Below are positions 23,712 to 24,802 of a stretch of DNA of 24,802 nt, piece after piece; the stretch's first letter is position 1, and each line of letters begins with the position of its first letter. Both the position numbers and the translations under genes were made by a program. The notes beneath the pieces are model-generated. The model saw only the letters and a list, made by a program, of their open reading frames with translations, was not told the DNA's origin and ran no database searches. Source of the stretch: Planctomycetota bacterium (GTDB lineage Bacteria > Planctomycetota > UBA11346); NCBI GenBank assembly GCA_947470885.1, contig CANIXE010000004.1:1-24802 (forward strand), read 5' to 3'.

Positions 23712-24470
23712 TCAACCCATCGTCTTCTGCGCCGCCGCCGGAACCCCGGCGGTACCGCCAAGGGGTGCGTTGGGCACCGGCGCGTCGATGACCAGGCCTT
23801 CCTTCGCCGCGAAATCCGCCAGGGCCTGGTCGGCCAGGGCCTGCTGCTCGGCTTCCTTCAGCTCGAATTCCTGGACGTTCAGGGAATCCTTGGCCAGACG
23901 GGCCCGGCCGGCGGCCTTGTTGCGCTCGCCTTCGACCATTTCGTGGAGCCGATCCAGGGTGTCGCCGGAACCGCCCACGGTGGTGATCATCCCCGCCGCC
24001 ATCTCGTTCATCTCCGCCATGGCCTTCTTCATTTTCATGTCATCGATGGATGACTTGAGGGATTCGATTTTGGCCTTGGCCGCGGCCATGGACACGTCCC
24101 GGGCCTTCACCAGGTCTTTGTAGGTCTTCTCTGAATCCGCGAGCTGGGTGCGGTTTTCTTCCAGTTCCCGGCTGACGGTCTGGAGGCGCAGGGCGTACTG
24201 GGACGCGGCGCTGCGGTTGCCGACCCGGAGGTTCGCCGCGGCCTTGGCCCGCAGGTCCCGCTCCTCGGATTCGAGCTTCTTCACCTGGGACATCAGGCGT
24301 TCGCACAGTCCGGCGTGGTTGGCCAGGCCCTGGTTGAACTGGCCGATCTGCTTGCGCAGGTTTTCCTTTTCCACCTCCAGCAGGGCCTCGGGATTGCGGA
24401 CTTCCAGGCCGCTCACGAACAGGCTGGCGAAGCCCTTGAAGAGGTTGCCGATGCGCAGGAAGAGGGACAT
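23712..24470 (-). CDS. PspA/IM30 (Vipp1) family coiled-coil protein
   Basis: A 252-residue ESCRT-III-like membrane-stress protein. The N-terminus SLFLRIGNLFKGFASLFVSG is an amphipathic helix of the type that binds membranes in PspA. Then come long helices with heptads from about 27 to 225, including ENLRKQIGQFNQGLANHA and RLQTVSRELEENRTQLADSE. The C-terminal 25 residues are Ala/Pro/Gly-rich and probably disordered. Size and helix layout match the family (about 220-260 residues), although family assignment is by pattern. PspA-type proteins assemble into rods or rings that stabilise damaged inner membrane. The start ATG 24470 has AGGA seven bases upstream. There is no PspF, PspB or PspC in the window, so control differs from the enterobacterial system. 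Confidence 0.85.
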   Translation of the reverse strand: MSLFLRIGNLFKGFASLFVSGLEVRNPEALLEVEKENLRKQIGQFNQGLANHAGLCERLMSQVKKLESEERDLRAKAAANLRVGNRSAASQYALRLQTVSRELEENRTQLADSEKTYKDLVKARDVSMAAAKAKIESLKSSIDDMKMKKAMAEMNEMAAGMITTVGGSGDTLDRLHEMVEGERNKAAGRARLAKDSLNVQEFELKEAEQQALADQALADFAAKEGLVIDAPVPNAPLGGTAGVPAAAQKTMG

Positions 24471-24494
24471 GACGGGTTCCTGAGGAAGAAGGAT

Positions 24495-24802
24495 TCAGCG
24501 ACCGACCGAGCGTTGCCAGCCAGCGAGGAGGTTGTTCACCACCTCGGCTTTGGGTGTCTGGATGACCGCCGGGAGATCTATACGCAGACCTTGGGGCTGG
24601 TACAGGACGAAGGGGCTGGCATCAAAGCGGATGGGAACCGCCGGATTGCCGGGACGGAACCCATGGTCCAGGGCCCTGCGCTGGACCGGTTCGGTCATCA
24701 GGAAATCGAGGAACCGGCTGGCGGCCGCCCGTTCGGCGGCACTGCTCCACGGCGCATCCATCAAGTAAGCGGGATTATCGTTCCAGGCATTCACCGCGGG
24801 AT
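24495..24802 (-). CDS. Extracellular solute-binding-like protein, C-terminal part (5' end outside window)
   Basis: The last 102 codons of a gene entering from the right edge, ending with TGA at 24495-24497. The phrases APWSSAAERAAASRFLDFL and EPVQRRALDHGFRPGNP are characteristic of the C-terminal lobe of family-1-type extracellular solute-binding proteins, in particular those with LT-P-VQ-ALDHGFRPGNP patterns that are sometimes fused to von Willebrand A domains. The end GWQRSVGR has no further domain. It would be a periplasmic or lipid-anchored binding protein. The PspA gene begins 24 bases downstream, so co-transcription is likely. The N-terminal part, any VWA domain and any signal peptide cannot be seen here. 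Confidence 0.75.
   Translation of the reverse strand, partial: PAVNAWNDNPAYLMDAPWSSAAERAAASRFLDFLMTEPVQRRALDHGFRPGNPAVPIRFDASPFVLYQPQGLRIDLPAVIQTPKAEVVNNLLAGWQRSVGR

Noticed and set aside
24495..24802. Reading the right-edge fragment as a complete short gene from GTG 24794
   Set aside because: The frame stays open to the edge and matches the interior of a solute-binding domain, so it is a truncated gene.

Overview
The window looks like a chromosomal segment of a GC-rich, Gram-negative, motile bacterium. Evidence for an outer membrane is three secretins and a small outer-membrane beta-barrel; evidence for chemotaxis is a methyl-accepting receptor. The central pilus-like cluster (three secretins, then Amuc_1099-, Amuc_1100- and Amuc_1101-like proteins) matches in order and character the Akkermansia Amuc_1098-1101 locus, so I infer a member of the PVC superphylum (Planctomycetota, Verrucomicrobiota, Lentisphaerota and relatives). 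That placement rests on recalled family resemblance, not on a search.

Layout. Positions 2-562 (+) are the C-terminal end of a DUF4214-repeat protein. It converges with the pilus cluster across a 25-bp perfect inverted repeat, probably a bidirectional terminator. Positions 704-13056 (-) are one long cluster read right to left: a PilM-PilN-like fusion, an Amuc_1100-like membrane-anchored protein, an Amuc_1099-like protein, then three tandem, diverged secretin paralogues. Neighbouring genes overlap by 4 bp except for a 150-bp gap before the first secretin. No pilin, extension ATPase or prepilin peptidase lies in the window. Just upstream on the same strand is a farnesyl-diphosphate synthase (ispA).

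Positions 14278-18138 hold an exported protein of unknown function (+), an OppB-type permease coupled to an outer-membrane barrel protein (-), and a bifunctional NAD(P)HX repair enzyme (nnr, +). A HAMP-less methyl-accepting chemotaxis protein follows at 18203-19690 (+), preceded by a sequence resembling a flagellar sigma-28 promoter.

Positions 19698-24802 (-) form a second block with short gaps or overlaps. In transcription order it holds the end of a solute-binding-like protein, a PspA/IM30 coiled-coil protein, a two-TM coiled-coil protein, a tandem AAA+ ATPase with a degenerate first module, a single-TM protein and an HD hydrolase. Its core (PspA, membrane coiled coil, AAA+, binding protein) looks like an envelope-stress or membrane-remodelling system and, with the triple-secretin cluster, is the best candidate for something not well described.

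No stretch over 300 bases lacks a gene. I saw no tRNA, rRNA, CRISPR array, insertion sequence or attachment site.
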